NCBI GenBank assembly: GCA_964451375.1
Contig: CAYVIN010000148.1
Coordinates: 1 to 7,263 of the forward strand
Length of the DNA stretch: 7,263 bases
Reading direction: 5' to 3'
Source of the DNA: JAGXQV01 sp964451375
GTDB lineage: Bacteria; Pseudomonadota; Gammaproteobacteria; Burkholderiales; Sulfuricellaceae
The notes under the pieces are model-generated. The model ran no database searches. It was given only the letters and a program-made list of their open reading frames with translations, and was not told the origin of the DNA. The translations under genes and the position numbers were made by a program. Shown here piece by piece: positions 6,603 through 7,263 of the stretch (position 1 is its first letter; every line of letters starts with the position of its first letter).

Positions 6603-6926
6603 ATGAAACTCCAACTGGTTTTTGCCCTGATTTCCCTTATTGCTGCGCCGGCAGCATTTGCCCACGCCCATCTTCCGGCCATTGACGATAGCCATCCCGA
6701 TGCCTGGAAAATCAAGTTGTGCAGCCAGATGAGCGACACCGCGCTGCAAGCCCTGTCCGACCGGGACAAGGGCCGCCCGATGAAGCGCTACGAGGAGGAT
6801 GGAGAGGCGGCGAAACTGGCGAATACGATCATCCGCCAGGTTTATGCGGAACCTGCCGTGACCAGCCCCAAGAAGGCCATGGTGTTCGGGCGCGGCAAAT
6901 GCAACGAGTATCTGGAAAGCCGCTAG
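6603..6926 (+). CDS. Small exported two-cysteine protein of unknown function
   Basis: This encodes 107 residues with a clear Sec signal peptide (1-20, ending PAAFA). Cleavage there would leave a mature protein of 87 residues starting HAHLPAIDD. It has two cysteines, C40 in IKLCSQM and C100 in GKCNEYL, suited to one disulfide in the periplasm, and a largely helical, charged middle with DRDKGRP (53-59). It resembles in style the small two-cysteine exported proteins common in betaproteobacteria, but I cannot name a family. The mature HAH start recalls copper proteins of the CopC type, which also begin with histidine, though the rest does not resemble CopC. The start is fixed by an in-frame TGA just upstream (6597-6599); no ribosome-binding site is evident. 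A second small exported protein gene follows 18 bases later, suggesting an operon. Confidence 0.72.
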   Translation: MKLQLVFALISLIAAPAAFAHAHLPAIDDSHPDAWKIKLCSQMSDTALQALSDRDKGRPMKRYEEDGEAAKLANTIIRQVYAEPAVTSPKKAMVFGRGKCNEYLESR

Positions 6927-6944
6927 GCGTAAAGCGGGCTGCCG

Positions 6945-7160
6945 ATGCCTGACAATTTGCCGGTTGATTCCCGCCGCCGTTTTCTCGCCGGGCTGGCGCT
7001 GGGTGCGGTGGCGGTTTATTCCGCGCCGCTGATCGGCGCTGCGCTGCCGCAGTTGTTGCCTGCCGCTAAAAAGCGGCGGGTGATGATCCGTTCAAGCAGG
7101 TGTAGCCGGAGGAACTGGTGCGCCTCGATTCGTCGCACAAAATCCGTGGCGATGGCCTGA
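6945..7160 (+). CDS. Tat-signal protein fragment, frameshifted
   Basis: The first 43 or so codons give a convincing twin-arginine signal: SRRRFLAGLALGAVAVYSAP (residues 8-27), followed by LIGAALPQLLPAAK. After the run of five A at 7068-7072 the frame becomes basic and cysteine/arginine-rich, unlike a real protein, until TGA at 7158-7160. The native continuation appears to lie in the -1 frame from 7073. The gene is therefore either inactivated or carries a one-base assembly error in the A-run. It starts 18 bases after the preceding small exported protein and probably shared its transcript. The family is not recognisable from the signal alone. Confidence 0.55.
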   Translation: MPDNLPVDSRRRFLAGLALGAVAVYSAPLIGAALPQLLPAAKKRRVMIRSSRCSRRNWCASIRRTKSVAMA

Positions 7161-7228
7161 TTGCCCAGACCGTGAAACAAACCCACGCCCCCAATCCACG
7201 AGGTGAGGATCGGAAATTGTCAAGCTAG
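7073..7228 (+). pseudogene. Downstream remnant of the Tat-signal gene, cut by IS
   Basis: In the -1 frame relative to 6945 the sequence reads AAGDDPFKQV, then a TAG stop at 7103-7105, then PEELVRLDSSHKIRGDGLIA and on to RGEDRK. Third codon positions here are mostly G or C, as in the real genes nearby, which supports former coding. The frame enters the right IS end at 7218 and stops at a TAG inside the repeat (7226-7228). There are thus three lesions: a frameshift, an internal stop and an IS insertion. A GGAGG at 7108-7112 before a GTG at 7118 could allow restart, but those bases also simply encode Glu-Glu. Function unknown. Confidence 0.5.
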
Positions 7229-7237
7229 TTGTCGCCT
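7218..7237 (+). repeat. 20-bp terminal inverted repeat, right copy
   Basis: This reads TGTCAAGCTAGTTGTCGCCT and is the exact inverted partner of 27-46. It supplies the TAG that closes the broken upstream reading frame. Confidence 0.93.
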
Positions 7238-7263
7238 GAATGCTTGCGTTCATGCTGCCATTT
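7218..7263. mobile_element. Partial insertion-sequence end at right border (inferred)
   Basis: These last 46 bases mirror the left border: the 20-bp repeat begins at the junction 7217/7218, followed by 26 bases unlike those at the left. This is expected if the two borders are opposite ends of the same IS. The insertion lies in the remnant of the Tat-signal gene. No transposase coding sequence can be recognised in so short a piece. Confidence 0.55.

Noticed and set aside
47..7217. Composite transposon carrying cargo genes
   Set aside because: The enclosed tsaE, queG and amiC are housekeeping chromosomal genes in a usual betaproteobacterial order, so two independent IS insertions in a chromosome are more likely than a mobile unit.
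7218..7237. Border repeat as an integron attC site or CRISPR repeat
   Set aside because: The GTTRRRY/RYYYAAC core boxes do not fit, there is no array or regular spacing, and only two inverted copies exist at the borders.

Overview
The window reads as a bacterial chromosomal segment, most likely from a betaproteobacterium. The order amiC <- tsaE | queG -> is common in that class, the coding sequence is GC-rich, and the proteins resemble those of Rhodocyclales- and Nitrosomonadales-type genomes. This placement is inferred from gene order and protein character only; no database was searched.

Layout from left to right. Positions 1-46 and 7218-7263 look like the two opposite ends of one insertion sequence: an exact 20-bp inverted repeat starts 46 bases in from each edge and has the 5'-TG...CA-3' polarity usual for IS termini. 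Between them, on the minus strand, is a three-gene operon read leftward from a TATAAT-type promoter near 2030. It encodes two small exported proteins (1525-1983 and 1007-1468) and an exported caspase-like (C14) protease (967 leftward) whose 3' end is cut by the IS. Next is the minus-strand pair tsaE-amiC, overlapping by 64 bp: the ATPase of tRNA t6A synthesis and a periplasmic cell-wall amidase with an AMIN domain. queG (epoxyqueuosine reductase) starts divergently from tsaE, and the two start codons overlap within 12 bp. An M20-family amidohydrolase (hippurate/IAA-amide hydrolase type) lies convergent to queG. Divergent from it are two small plus-strand genes: an exported two-cysteine protein with a possible metal-binding HAH N-terminus, and a Tat-signal protein broken by a frameshift, a stop codon and the right-hand IS end.

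How the genes relate. tsaE and queG both serve modification of tRNA anticodon loops (t6A37 and queuosine34), so their head-to-head pairing makes functional sense. amiC appears co-transcribed with tsaE. The caspase operon is the accessory part: all three products carry signal peptides, so a joint role in the periplasm is plausible but unproven.

The most notable points are the IS ends at both borders, with disrupted genes at each, the exported caspase operon, the overlapping divergent start codons, and an AT-rich patch inside tsaE. I see no tRNA, rRNA, CRISPR array, riboswitch or convincing terminator, and no gene-free stretch over 300 bases.
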